A stretch of 64,000 nucleotides of DNA, from positions 62,001 through 126,000 of the forward strand of contig QQVE01000005.1 in assembly GCA_003389325.1 (NCBI GenBank), in the 5' to 3' direction. Of the stretch, positions 53,100-62,017 are shown piece by piece. Numbering within the stretch: the first letter of the stretch is position 1; the number at the start of each line of letters is the position of its first letter. The stretch is from Planctomycetota bacterium. GTDB lineage: Bacteria > Planctomycetota > Planctomycetia > Pirellulales > PALSA-1355. The translations under genes and the position numbers were made by a program. Below the pieces are notes generated by a model. It ran no database searches. It worked only from the letters and a program-made list of their open reading frames with translations, and was not told the origin of the DNA.

Positions 53100-54374
53100 A
53101 TGCCTAGTGCGCCGCGGTTTGCCGCGCTTCGTAATGAGATTGCCGGGGTCAGCGTCGAGGCGCTGGCCCGGGAGTTCGGCACGCCGACCTACGTTTACGA
53201 CGCGGCGAAAATCGTCGAGCGGATTTCGGATCTTAAGGCGTTCGACACGGTGCGGTACGCCCAGAAGGCCTGCTCGAACATCGCCATACTCGACCTGGTG
53301 CGGCGCAACGGGGCGGTGGTCGACGCGGTCAGCGCGGGGGAGATCCAGCGGGCCATCGCGGCTGGCTACCCGGTGACCGGCGATCCTCCGCCCATCGTCT
53401 ACACGGCCGACATCTTCGACCGCGAAGCGCTCGACCTGGTGCTGGCCCATGGGCTGCACGTCAACTGCGGGTCGCCGGACATGATCAGCCAATTGGGCGA
53501 GATCGCGCCGGGGCGAGAGATCACGCTCCGCATCAATCCGGGCTTCGGGCACGGGCACAGTCAAAAGACCAACACCGGCGGCGAGCAATCGAAGCACGGC
53601 ATCTGGCACGACCAGCTCCAGCAGTGTCTGCGGGCCGCGGATCAACACGGATTGGGGGTCACGGGACTGCACATGCACATCGGCTCGGGCTCAGATATGG
53701 AGCACCTGGCGAGCGTGTGCAACGCGATGGAAGCCGCGGCGCGCGAAGTGGGGCGAACACTGAAGTCGATCAGCGCAGGCGGCGGCTTGCCGATTCCCTA
53801 TCGCGAAGGTGAGACATACGTCGACATCGGTGCTTACTTCGAACTCTGGGATGCCACGCGCAAGCGGCTCGAGGACGCCTTCGGACACAAGGTCGGCCTC
53901 GAGATCGAGCCGGGGCGGTACCTGATCGCCGAGAGCGGCTACCTGGTTGCCCAGATCCGGGCGATCAAGCGCAGCGGCGCGAACACGTTCTATTTGCTCG
54001 ATGCCGGCTTCAACAACCTGGCCCGGCCGATCCTCTACGGGGCCTACCACCACATGTCGCTGGTGCCGTGCGGCGAGGGAGGCCCCACGCGGCAAATGCA
54101 CGAAGTCGTCGTGGGCGGGCCGCTGTGCGAGTCGGGCGATATTTTCACGCAGGAAGAGGGGGGCTTCGTCCGCTCGCGGATGCTGCCCGTGGCCGAAGTG
54201 GGCGAGTACCTCGTGATCGAGTGTGCCGGGGCCTACGGCAGCGTAATGAGCTCGAATTACAACAGCAAACCCTTTGCGGCCGAGGTGTTGGTCGAAGGCG
54301 GCAGCCCCCACCTGATTCGCCGCCGCCAGACGTTCGAGGACCTGGTGGCGGGAGAGACGATTCCCGAGCGGTAG
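53100..54374 (+). CDS. lysA: Diaminopimelate decarboxylase
   Basis: 424 residues, ATG 53100. Converts meso-diaminopimelate to lysine with PLP. Alanine-racemase-type barrel with GTPTYVYDAAKIVER, the PLP lysine in YAQKACSN (family form YAxKAN), GLHMHIGSGSDMEHL, the phosphate-binding SISAGGGLPIPY, GLEIEPGRYLIAESGYL and a C-terminal beta-domain with CESGDIF (active-site Cys) and GAYGSVMSSNYNS. Everything needed is present. Confidence 0.93.
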   Translation: MPSAPRFAALRNEIAGVSVEALAREFGTPTYVYDAAKIVERISDLKAFDTVRYAQKACSNIAILDLVRRNGAVVDAVSAGEIQRAIAAGYPVTGDPPPIVYTADIFDREALDLVLAHGLHVNCGSPDMISQLGEIAPGREITLRINPGFGHGHSQKTNTGGEQSKHGIWHDQLQQCLRAADQHGLGVTGLHMHIGSGSDMEHLASVCNAMEAAAREVGRTLKSISAGGGLPIPYREGETYVDIGAYFELWDATRKRLEDAFGHKVGLEIEPGRYLIAESGYLVAQIRAIKRSGANTFYLLDAGFNNLARPILYGAYHHMSLVPCGEGGPTRQMHEVVVGGPLCESGDIFTQEEGGFVRSRMLPVAEVGEYLVIECAGAYGSVMSSNYNSKPFAAEVLVEGGSPHLIRRRQTFEDLVAGETIPER

Positions 54375-54586
54375 AGCACACCGCCTCGTCGGCCCCAAGG
54401 CCCGAAAAACGCGGTATTTGCCGCCTCGGATGCCCGCCGAATCGATCCTGTACCAGCGGTTGGCTTTGTGCCGATTTGTTCCTATGATTGGTTAGTCGGC
54501 CGAACTCCGTACGAGCCGCATCGGAATGCACCCCACGACCGCTCCTTCCCGCTGGGGAGGGGAGCCGCAACCGAGGAATATGCTCC

Positions 54587-54979
54587 ATGGCCAAACAAGG
54601 CCCCCGCAAGAAACTGCCCAAAGAGCTAGCCGTCATCAACGCCGACAACTGCACCGGGTGCGAAGCGTGCCTGGAGGTCTGTCCGGTCGATTGCATCGTG
54701 AAAATCCAGCAGTACGACGACAAGTACAACCTGCAGAGCTGGTGCGAGATCGACCTGGAGCGCTGCGTGGGCTGCGAGGTGTGTGTCCACATTCCCGGCA
54801 AGAAGACCAACCCCTACGAGCTCGTCGTGTGCCCGTGGGACGCGATTGAGATGGTGCCGACAGAGCACGTGGCCCAAGTCGTGGCCCAGATCGGCGGCCC
54901 GCCGGAGTACGTCTACGAAAACTGGGATCGCCTGGTCGGCACGGCCCAGCACCTGGCCGAACTCAAGGGCAGCGCCTAG
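54587..54979 (+). CDS. Two-cluster 4Fe-4S ferredoxin
   Basis: 130 residues from ATG 54587 with GAGG 10 bases upstream. The first cluster is NCTGCEACLEVCPVDCI (CxxCxxCxxxCP). The second is CVGCEVC followed, after 15 residues, by CPWDAI, an extended CxxCxxC-x15-CP pattern longer than in bacterial 2[4Fe-4S] ferredoxins. It is an electron carrier whose partner is not evident. The AAA ATPase gene follows 68 bases downstream. Confidence 0.88.
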   Translation: MAKQGPRKKLPKELAVINADNCTGCEACLEVCPVDCIVKIQQYDDKYNLQSWCEIDLERCVGCEVCVHIPGKKTNPYELVVCPWDAIEMVPTEHVAQVVAQIGGPPEYVYENWDRLVGTAQHLAELKGSA

Positions 54980-55047
54980 GCAGCGCGGTTCTTGGACAGG
55001 CAATCGGGTATGTTGCCAGCGACCGTCTTGCGTCGTAGAACGCTCCT

Positions 55048-56172
55048 ATGATGCCGATCCGCTGGCTATCGATCCGCGGCTACCGCTCGGTGCAGCGCGT
55101 GCGCCTGGAGTTGGGACAGGTCAACGTGCTGGTTGGTCCCAACGGCTGCGGCAAGACGAATCTGTACCGCTCGCTGTTTCTGCTTAACCAGGCCGCCGAT
55201 GGCCGCCTGGCCAGCACGCTCGCCGCCGAAGGCGGAATGCCGAGCTGCCTTTGGGCCGGCGAATTCCGCAAGGGCGTGCCCAAACGCGTCACCATCGAAG
55301 TCGGCTTCGACCAGTGGTCGTATCGCTTTGCCTGTGGCCTTGCACAACCACATGGTTCGGCATTCTCGCTCGATCCGATCGTGCGCGAAGAACAACTCGA
55401 GTTCCGGGGTCACGCCCGGCGCACGACGGTGTTCCAACGCAAGAACGGTTCCGCCCAGCTGCGCGATGAGCAGGGGCGGCCGATCGACTTCCCCATGGAG
55501 CTAACGGACTCGGAGTCGATCCTCTCGGAGCTGCGCGAGCCGCACCGCTTTCCCGAGTTGTCGGCGTTGCGCAGCGTGTTGTTGAGCTGGCGGTTTTATC
55601 ACGAGTTTCGTACCGATGCCGATTCGCCGCTGCGACGACCGCAGATTGCCGTGCGCACGCCGGTGCTGAGCCACGACGGCGTCGACCTGGCCGCGGCGCT
55701 GCAAACCATTGGCGAAATCGGCCGGGGCATGGAACTGCAGCAGGCCGTCGCCGACGCGTTCCCAGGGGCGAGCCTGTATATCGCCATGGGCCAGGCCGGC
55801 ATGGAGGTGCAACTGGAGCGCGAAGAATTTCGCCGCCGCTTCGCCGCGAGGGAGCTTTCCGACGGCACGCTCAAGTACCTGTGCCTGCTGGCCGCGCTAT
55901 ACACGCCCCGGCCGCCGGCGCTGTTGGCGATGAACGAACCCGACGCGAACCTGCACCCCCAACTCTTTGAACCGCTGGCCCGACTGATCGCCCGGGCCGG
56001 CCAAGACTCGCAGCTTTGGATCACCACCCATTCGCAGCCCCTGGCCGAGTCCCTGCGGCGCGAGGCCGATGCGAAGCTGATTCAGCTCGAGATGCTCGAC
56101 GGGGCCACGACCGTGTCCGGCGAGCCGGACGGCGAGGACGGCGAAGCGGACGAGGACGAAAGCGACAATTAG
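55048..56172 (+). CDS. AAA family ATPase (SMC/RecF-like)
   Basis: 374 residues. Starts MMPIRWLSIRGYRSVQRVRLE, a RecF/SMC-type head; Walker A is GPNGCGKTN, signature ELSDGTLKYLCL, Walker B ALLAMNEPDANLHP, and an H-loop in WITTHSQPLAE. Walker B ends in NEPD instead of the usual DEPE; the catalytic Glu is kept in NEP. The insert between the two lobes is short, without a long coiled coil, and no nuclease domain is visible at the acidic C-terminus. Probably an ATPase of unknown role. Its stop overlaps the stop of the convergent neighbour. Confidence 0.8.
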   Translation: MMPIRWLSIRGYRSVQRVRLELGQVNVLVGPNGCGKTNLYRSLFLLNQAADGRLASTLAAEGGMPSCLWAGEFRKGVPKRVTIEVGFDQWSYRFACGLAQPHGSAFSLDPIVREEQLEFRGHARRTTVFQRKNGSAQLRDEQGRPIDFPMELTDSESILSELREPHRFPELSALRSVLLSWRFYHEFRTDADSPLRRPQIAVRTPVLSHDGVDLAAALQTIGEIGRGMELQQAVADAFPGASLYIAMGQAGMEVQLEREEFRRRFAARELSDGTLKYLCLLAALYTPRPPALLAMNEPDANLHPQLFEPLARLIARAGQDSQLWITTHSQPLAESLRREADAKLIQLEMLDGATTVSGEPDGEDGEADEDESDN

Positions 56173-56996
56173 CCGGCGTTCACTTTGTCGAGCGTGCGCT
56201 GCATGTAGTCGATGCTTTCTTTGGCCAGGCGCTCGATGCCGGGGGCGTAGTCGAACACCTCGACGGACACCCAGTGCGAGTAGTCCACCTCGCCTAAGGC
56301 CTTGAAGATCGGGTGGAAGTCCAGCTCGCCGAAGCCGGGGCCTTGCTTGTTGGGGTCGTTGGCGTGGAAGTGAGCCAGGTGTCCCGTGTGGCGCTTGATC
56401 AACTCGGGGATTGGCACAGCCTCGCTCGACATCGCCTTGCAGTCGAGAATCAACCGGACGTTGGGATGGTCGATCCGCTCGATCAGCCGCACGGCGTCGT
56501 TGGCCGTGTTGAGAAAGTTGCCTTCGGTCGGCCCTAGGGGTTCCATGCAAAGCGTGACCCCGGTTTGCTCGAGCACCGGCAGGCACTCGCTCACTACGCC
56601 GGCCGCGTTGTCGAATGCCTGCTCGGGCGTGACCCCTTCCATCACGTTGCGCTGTTGGGGCGAACCAAAAATCATCCGCGAGCCGCCGACGTCGCCGCAC
56701 AGTCGGGCCAGGTCCTGCACGTACGCGGTCGTGCGCTTGCGCACCTCGGCGTCCGGGTGCGTAAGGTGAAAGCCCTCGGTCTTTGCCAGCAGCCAGTGCA
56801 GTCCGACCACGTCGAGGCCGCTGGCCTTCGCCAGCCGGACGACCTCCTGCCGCTGGGCGGAGGTGATCTCACGGGCGTCGGCATGGAGCGTAAACGGCGC
56901 GATCTCGATGCCCGTGTAGCCGCACTCGGCCGCAAAGCCGAACGCCTTGTCGAAGGGCCAGTCGAGAAACGTTTCGTTGCAAATCGCGAATTTCAT
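56169..56996 (-). CDS. Sugar phosphate isomerase/epimerase-like TIM barrel
   Basis: 275 residues from ATG 56996 (MKFAICNETFLDWPF); an in-frame ATG nine bases upstream is possible. Fold features: GYTGIEIAPFTLH, DVVGLHWLLAKTEG, MIFGSPQQRN, VTLCMEPLGPTEGN (metal-binding Glu), VRLILDCKAMSSE (Asp), and FHANDPNKQGPGFGELDF (His) and WVSVEVFDYAPG (Glu). These are the metal ligands of the xylose isomerase-like AP-endonuclease-2 family. The sugar substrate is unknown. Stop codons of this and the ATPase gene overlap (56169-56172). Confidence 0.85.
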   Translation of the reverse strand: MKFAICNETFLDWPFDKAFGFAAECGYTGIEIAPFTLHADAREITSAQRQEVVRLAKASGLDVVGLHWLLAKTEGFHLTHPDAEVRKRTTAYVQDLARLCGDVGGSRMIFGSPQQRNVMEGVTPEQAFDNAAGVVSECLPVLEQTGVTLCMEPLGPTEGNFLNTANDAVRLIERIDHPNVRLILDCKAMSSEAVPIPELIKRHTGHLAHFHANDPNKQGPGFGELDFHPIFKALGEVDYSHWVSVEVFDYAPGIERLAKESIDYMQRTLDKVNAG

Positions 56997-57101
56997 GGCG
57001 TGCATCTGGTGAAACGGAAGGAAAGCAAGCGAGCGGGCCATCCTAGCACGCCCGGCGCACGCGCTTCAAGGTGCCCGCGCTGCGCCTCGCACACGGCACG
57101 C

Positions 57102-57902
57102 TCACTCGAACTCAAAAACCCGCGCGATCCGCGGGGCTCCGTAGTCCGCGCCACCGGTGATCACATAGAGGTTCGGCCGCGGTTGCGTCTGGCCCTCGCC
57201 GTGCGTGTGCCCGCAGAGCACGGTGATTTGGCGCTGGGGGTAGAGGCGGGCCATTTCCAGAATCACCTGGCCGGTGGCCTGGCAGGTGAAGTGGGGCAGC
57301 CAGTCGTCGTTCGAAATGCTGCCCTCGTGCCAGCAAGCCTCGCGAAACGGGGGAACGTGCGTCAACACGACGACCTCCTCGTACTTTGCAAGCGCCTGAG
57401 GCAGAACGCGGCGCAGGTGCCCGGCAGCTTCATCGCCCAGCTGCTTGAGCACGTTCCAGCGGGCCGGCTTGTCGAGCGACTTGAACTCGCCGATCAGCTT
57501 CCAGTCGTGCATCCGCACCAGCGATCGCGGATAGTCGCCCAGGCGGCCGTCGGCCCAGCCGTCGTGCCCGACCAGGCCCACGCGGTCGGTCAACCGCACG
57601 ACGCCGTCGGTCGTGAGGTAGTGCAGCCGCTCGTGTTGTTCGCAAAAGTGCGCGACGCGCAGCCGCGTGTCGCGAATGGAGCCGAAGTAGTAGTCGTGGT
57701 TGCCCAGCACGAAATAGATGGGTGCTTCCACGACCTGGGTGATGGCTCTCAGGTAGTCGCAGACGTCGTGAGCCTCGCCGATGTCACCGCTGATCAGCAC
57801 CGCGTCGGGCCGGGCTTCGGACACGGCGGCGAGAAAGTTCCGCAACTGCTCGGCGGACAGGAAGTTGAAGTGGATGTCGGTCAGCCAAACAATGCGTTTC
57901 AT
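57102..57902 (-). CDS. Calcineurin-like metallophosphoesterase
   Basis: 266 residues from ATG 57902 (MKRIVWLTDIHFNFLSAEQ). All five metallophosphatase motifs are visible: DIHF (DxH), SGDIGEAHD (GDxxE-like), LGNHDYYFG (GNHD), LTHVPPF (H) and CGHTHGEG (GHxH). A two-metal phosphoesterase of unknown substrate, probably cytoplasmic since no signal peptide is seen. It lies 15 bases after the PQQ-propeller gene, same strand, and is probably co-transcribed. Confidence 0.9.
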   Translation of the reverse strand: MKRIVWLTDIHFNFLSAEQLRNFLAAVSEARPDAVLISGDIGEAHDVCDYLRAITQVVEAPIYFVLGNHDYYFGSIRDTRLRVAHFCEQHERLHYLTTDGVVRLTDRVGLVGHDGWADGRLGDYPRSLVRMHDWKLIGEFKSLDKPARWNVLKQLGDEAAGHLRRVLPQALAKYEEVVVLTHVPPFREACWHEGSISNDDWLPHFTCQATGQVILEMARLYPQRQITVLCGHTHGEGQTQPRPNLYVITGGADYGAPRIARVFEFE

Positions 57903-57916
57903 CGGTGTCCGCCGAC

Positions 57917-59215
57917 CTATTGAGGGCCCACCCAGTACAGGGTTTTTCGCCCGCGGAGGAATAAGTGCCCGTCGGCGGCTGCAGGCGAGGCCAAGGTTTC
58001 GTCGTCGAGGGCGTTTTCGGCCAGTTTCTCGTACGCGTCGCTTGCCGCCACGACCGTGCACAGGCCCGAGGTGTTCAGGAAATAGATGCGGCCGCCGGCG
58101 GCCAGCGGCGAGGCCTTGTAGTCGCCCTCCAGCCGCTCGGTCCAGTGAAGCTCGCCGGTGGCAGCGTTGTATGCCCGAGCGATGCCGTCGTCGGTGACCG
58201 TGAAGAGCAGGCCCTTGGTTATGACAGGGCAGGGCGTGTCGGGCGTTCCCTTGGTGGCTTGCCACACGATGCGGCTCTGGGGCAGCTCGCCTCGCCCACC
58301 GGGCCGCACGGCCAACAGCGGTCCACGCATGCCGCGCGTGACATATATCAGCCCGTCGGCCGCCGTGGGACCGGTGACGGTTCGCCCGCCGACCAGCCCG
58401 GGCAAATACCAGATTTGCTTTCCAGTGATGGGATCGTAGGCGTCGAGCTGATTCGCCCCCATCACGAGCAACTGCCGCTGGCCGTCGACCTCGACAAGGA
58501 TCGGCGTGGTGTAAGCGTCGCCTTGCTCGGCCGGAGCGTCGGTCAGCCGCATCGACTTCCATCGCAGCTTGCCAGTTTCCAGATCGTGGGCCACCAGGTA
58601 GCTGGGCGCCCGCTCGTCGCTCAAGTCCGCAAGCGAATCCTGCATGCAGGCCGAGATGACCACGTCGCCCACGATCACGGGGCTATTGGCATGTCCCCAC
58701 CAAATCGTATAGGCGCCGTGTTCTTGCTGCAGATCGTGTTTCCAGCGAAGCTTTCCCTCGAAGTCGTAGGCGGCCAGGACCCCGTTGCCGAAGTGCACCA
58801 CGACCAGCTTGCCGTCGGTGGTCGGCGAGGGGCTGGCCAGGTTGTGCAAGCGGTGGAACTTCTGCTGTTTGCGCGGCGGACCTCGCCGCGCGACGGTGCC
58901 GCTGCCCACGTCTTGCGTCCACTGGATTTCCCCCGAGCGGCGATCGAGCTTCAGTAGCAGCAAGTCCTCGTCGCGTTGGGTGGTGACGAAGACGGCGTCG
59001 TTCCACACGGCCGGCGTGCTGGTGCCCCACTCGGGCAGTTCGGTCTTCCAGGCGATGCCGCTGGTTTCGCTCCACTCTACCGGCAAGTCTGTTTCAGTAC
59101 TCGTGCTGTTGCCCCGGGGTCCGCGCCAGGCCGGCCAGTTCTCCGCGGCGGATAGGACGGGCCCGGCGAACAACAGCAGACCGCAAGCGATCATCGGCAG
59201 CTCCGCACGTCGCAT
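57917..59215 (-). CDS. Secreted PQQ-like beta-propeller protein
   Basis: 432 residues from ATG 59215, with signal peptide (MRRAELPMIACGLLLFAGPVLSA). Mature N-terminus has WPAWRGPRGN, a start typical of planctomycete PQQ-propeller proteins. Repeats such as LEWEGDYKASPLAAGGRIYFL-type (seen as LEGDYKASPLAAGGRIYFL), SPTTDGKLVVVHFGNG and TWWGHANSPVIVGD carry the W-motif-like sheets of a seven- or eight-bladed propeller. PQQ binding or dehydrogenase activity cannot be claimed. It is 14 bases from the EpmB gene stop. Confidence 0.85.
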   Translation of the reverse strand: MRRAELPMIACGLLLFAGPVLSAAENWPAWRGPRGNSTSTETDLPVEWSETSGIAWKTELPEWGTSTPAVWNDAVFVTTQRDEDLLLLKLDRRSGEIQWTQDVGSGTVARRGPPRKQQKFHRLHNLASPSPTTDGKLVVVHFGNGVLAAYDFEGKLRWKHDLQQEHGAYTIWWGHANSPVIVGDVVISACMQDSLADLSDERAPSYLVAHDLETGKLRWKSMRLTDAPAEQGDAYTTPILVEVDGQRQLLVMGANQLDAYDPITGKQIWYLPGLVGGRTVTGPTAADGLIYVTRGMRGPLLAVRPGGRGELPQSRIVWQATKGTPDTPCPVITKGLLFTVTDDGIARAYNAATGELHWTERLEGDYKASPLAAGGRIYFLNTSGLCTVVAASDAYEKLAENALDDETLASPAAADGHLFLRGRKTLYWVGPQ

Positions 59216-59229
59216 GAGATTCGCTTCCT

Positions 59230-60273
59230 CTATGCCAGGAGAGTCTTGCTGGCCGCTCCGGCCGTTTCGCGCACATAGCGCGGCACGGCATACCCCGGCA
59301 AGCGCGAACGCAATCGTTCGACGAGCTCATGCCCGCGCTTTTCGTCCACCTCGAAATGGGCGGCGCCGGTGACACGATCGAGTTGGTGCAGGTAGTAGGG
59401 GATCACGCGCAGATCGACCAACCGCTCGCACAATTCAGCCAGCGTGTCGAGATCGTCGTTCACGCCCCGCAGCAGTACCGACTGATTCAACAGCGGCACT
59501 CCTGCGTCGGCAAGCCGGGCCAACGCGTCGACCGCGGGGCCTTCCAACTCTCGTGCGTGATTCGCGTGAATGACCACGACGGGTGTCAGCCGCGTGCCGC
59601 GCAGCCAGGCAATCAGTGCATCGTCGACGCGGCTGGGAATCATCAGCGGCAGCCGGGTGTGAATGCGCAGCCGCCGCACGTGGGGGATGGCGGCCAATCG
59701 CCGGGCGAGCTCCTGCAGATGGGCGTCGACGAGCATCAAGGGATCGCCGCCGCTGAGAATGATTTCCGAGAGCGTGCCATCGGCCGAAATCTCCTTGAGC
59801 GCCTCGGCCCACTGTGCCGGTGACTTGGGGCCCGCCGCATAGGGGAAGTGTCGGCGGAAGCAGTAGCGGCAATGGACGGCGCAGGCCCCAGTTGTTACCA
59901 TCAGGGCCCGGGAATGGTATTTGTGCAGAAGCCCGGCGGTTCGGGTGGCGGCACCGTCGCCAACCGGGTCGGAGGCGAATCCCGGCACGTCGGCCTGTTC
60001 GTCTTCCAGAGGCAACACCTGCCGCAACAGCGGGTCCCCCACGTCGCCGGGCCGCATGCGGGCGATGTACTCGCGCGGGGCGAACAGCGGGAAATTGCCC
60101 GCCACGCGTGCCGCGGCCAGCGCCAGACTGTTTGGCAGCGACAGGAGCCGGCAAAGCTCCACCGGGTCGCGCACGGCGTCCTTGACGGAGTCCTGCCACG
60201 ACGCTTGCCTGGGATCGCGGGCAGGCGGCACAATTGCCGGCGACGAATTGACCGTATTTTCTACAATGCTCAT
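59230..60273 (-). CDS. epmB: EF-P beta-lysine modification radical SAM protein EpmB
   Basis: 347 residues from ATG 60273 (MSIVENTVNSSPAIVP). Lysine 2,3-aminomutase family: GACAVHCRYCFRRHFPY is the radical SAM CxxxCxxC cluster, preceded by KYHSRALMVTTG; IILSGGDPLMLVD and RLRIHTRLPLMIPSRVDD are characteristic. EpmB converts (S)-alpha-lysine to (R)-beta-lysine for EF-P. It is shorter than typical aminomutases (about 420 residues), fitting EpmB. It is divergent from efp with 87 bases between, and epmA follows efp. Confidence 0.92.
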   Translation of the reverse strand: MSIVENTVNSSPAIVPPARDPRQASWQDSVKDAVRDPVELCRLLSLPNSLALAAARVAGNFPLFAPREYIARMRPGDVGDPLLRQVLPLEDEQADVPGFASDPVGDGAATRTAGLLHKYHSRALMVTTGACAVHCRYCFRRHFPYAAGPKSPAQWAEALKEISADGTLSEIILSGGDPLMLVDAHLQELARRLAAIPHVRRLRIHTRLPLMIPSRVDDALIAWLRGTRLTPVVVIHANHARELEGPAVDALARLADAGVPLLNQSVLLRGVNDDLDTLAELCERLVDLRVIPYYLHQLDRVTGAAHFEVDEKRGHELVERLRSRLPGYAVPRYVRETAGAASKTLLA

Positions 60274-60360
60274 AGTTCCGCTGTTCCGTGGGCACCCGCC
60301 CGCCGGGCAGCCCATCAGCATAATCCCCGCTACGCCCAAAACGAAGTAGGAATCCACTCC

Positions 60361-60930
60361 GTGGCCAGTTACAACACCAGCGAGTTCAAGAAGGGCCTCA
60401 AGGTGCAGATCGACGGCGATCCGTACCTGATGGTCGAGTGCAATTTCGTCAAGCCCGGCAAGGGCAACGCACTGTACAAGTGCAAGCTGCGGAACCTGGT
60501 CCGCAACACGATGCTCGACCGCACCTACAAAGGGGGCGATTCGCTCGAAGCAGCCGACGTCACCGAGATCGACGCCCAATACCTCTACCGCCAGGGCGAG
60601 GCGTACGTCTTCATGGACAATTCCAGCTTCGAGCAGTATGAGCTGACCAAGGAACAGGTCGACGAAGCCTGGAAATATCTGAAGGAAGGCATGAGCTGCT
60701 CGATGGTGTTGTTCAACAACAACCCCATCTCGGTTTCGCCGCCCAACCACGTCGTGCTCAAAATCGAGTACTGCGAGCCGGCGGTCAAAGGCAACACGGC
60801 CACGAACCTCACCAAGCCGGTCAAGCTGGAAACCGGCGCCGAAGTCATCTGCCCGGCCTTTGTCGATATCGGCGACTTGATCAAGGTCGACACCCGCAGC
60901 AACGAGTACCTGGAGCGGGCGAAGGAATAG
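60361..60930 (+). CDS. efp: Elongation factor P
   Basis: 189 residues, GTG start with AGGAATCC upstream. Three-domain EF-P: N-terminal KOW-like domain with KPGKGNALYKCKLRNL, where Lys34 is the modification site, and two OB domains ending VKLETGAEVICPAFVDIGDLIKVDTRSNEYLERAK. EF-P relieves ribosome stalling at polyproline. The Lys34 context and adjacent epmA/epmB indicate the beta-lysylated type. epmA starts 47 bases after the stop. Confidence 0.97.
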   Translation: MASYNTSEFKKGLKVQIDGDPYLMVECNFVKPGKGNALYKCKLRNLVRNTMLDRTYKGGDSLEAADVTEIDAQYLYRQGEAYVFMDNSSFEQYELTKEQVDEAWKYLKEGMSCSMVLFNNNPISVSPPNHVVLKIEYCEPAVKGNTATNLTKPVKLETGAEVICPAFVDIGDLIKVDTRSNEYLERAKE

Positions 60931-60977
60931 GAAGGCTTCAGTGCGCCGCCTCGACTCGGCCCGATGAGAGCCCCGCG

Positions 60978-61970
60978 GTGAACGAGCCCGGCGCGAACCA
61001 CGATTTCCTTCCCACGGCCAGTTGGGATCGCTTGCGCCTGCGGGCGGAATTGCTGGCCCGCTGCCGGGCGTTCTTTGCCCAGCGCGGTTTTCTCGAGGTC
61101 GAAACGCCGCTGTTGTCGGCCGACACGGTCGTCGATCGGCATCTCGATCCGCTCAGCGTCACGTTGCCTCGCGACGTGCGCGAGCCCGACCTAGGACGCA
61201 CGCTCTACCTGCAAACGTCACCCGAGTTCGGCATGAAGCGGCTGTTGGCCTCCGGCGGCGAGGCGATCTACCAGATCACGCGGGCCTTTCGTGCTGGCGA
61301 GGCAGGCCCGCTGCACAATCCCGAGTTTACGATCGTCGAGTGGTACCGCCGCGACGATTCGTACCAGACCGGGATGCAGTTGCTCAGCGATCTGGGCGAG
61401 GCACTGCTGGGATGGGGGCCTGCCGAGCAGGTGACCTACGGCGAGGCGTTTCGCGTGCACGTGGGCGTCGACCCGCATGCGGCGTCGGCCGAAGAGTTGG
61501 CCGAGCTTGCCCGGCGGTGGGGCATTTCGGTGTCGGAGGAGTTCACGGCGGCCGACCGCGATACCTGGTTGAACCTGTTGCTTTCGCATCTCGTGGAGCC
61601 GCACCTGGGCCATGCGCAGCCGACGATCTTGTGCGACTATCCTGCCAGCCAGGCGGCCTTGGCGCGCGTGGCGGGCGATCCGCCCGTGGCCGAGCGGTTC
61701 GAGCTGTACGTGCGCGGCATCGAATTGGCCAACGGCTACCACGAGCTGCTCGACCCGGCCGTGCTTCGCCAGCGCAACGCCGAAGCCAATCGCCAGCGCA
61801 CCGAGGACGGCAAGCCGCCGCTGCCCGGCGAGAGCCGGTTGCTCGAGGCCATGCAGCACGGTCTGCCGCCGGCTGTGGGCGTCGCATTGGGCTTCGACCG
61901 CGTCGTGATGCTCGCCGCCGGCGCGAGCACGCTAGCCGAGGTGATGGCTTTTCCCATCCAGCGGGCGTAA
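60978..61970 (+). CDS. epmA: EF-P--(R)-beta-lysine ligase EpmA
   Basis: 330 residues, GTG start. A class II lysyl-tRNA synthetase catalytic domain without the anticodon-binding domain: FLEVETPLLSADTVVDRHLDP, YLQTSPEFGMKRLLASGGEA, FRAGEAGPLHNPEFTIVEWYR (motif 2), RGIELANGYHEL and the motif 3 VGVALGFDRVVMLAAGA. EpmA activates (R)-beta-lysine and attaches it to Lys34 of EF-P. Probably in one transcript with efp. Confidence 0.95.
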   Translation: MNEPGANHDFLPTASWDRLRLRAELLARCRAFFAQRGFLEVETPLLSADTVVDRHLDPLSVTLPRDVREPDLGRTLYLQTSPEFGMKRLLASGGEAIYQITRAFRAGEAGPLHNPEFTIVEWYRRDDSYQTGMQLLSDLGEALLGWGPAEQVTYGEAFRVHVGVDPHAASAEELAELARRWGISVSEEFTAADRDTWLNLLLSHLVEPHLGHAQPTILCDYPASQAALARVAGDPPVAERFELYVRGIELANGYHELLDPAVLRQRNAEANRQRTEDGKPPLPGESRLLEAMQHGLPPAVGVALGFDRVVMLAAGASTLAEVMAFPIQRA

Positions 61971-62017
61971 GCGAGCCGGCTTGGCACCACTTGCGCGAGG
62001 TCTGCTACGATAGGAGT

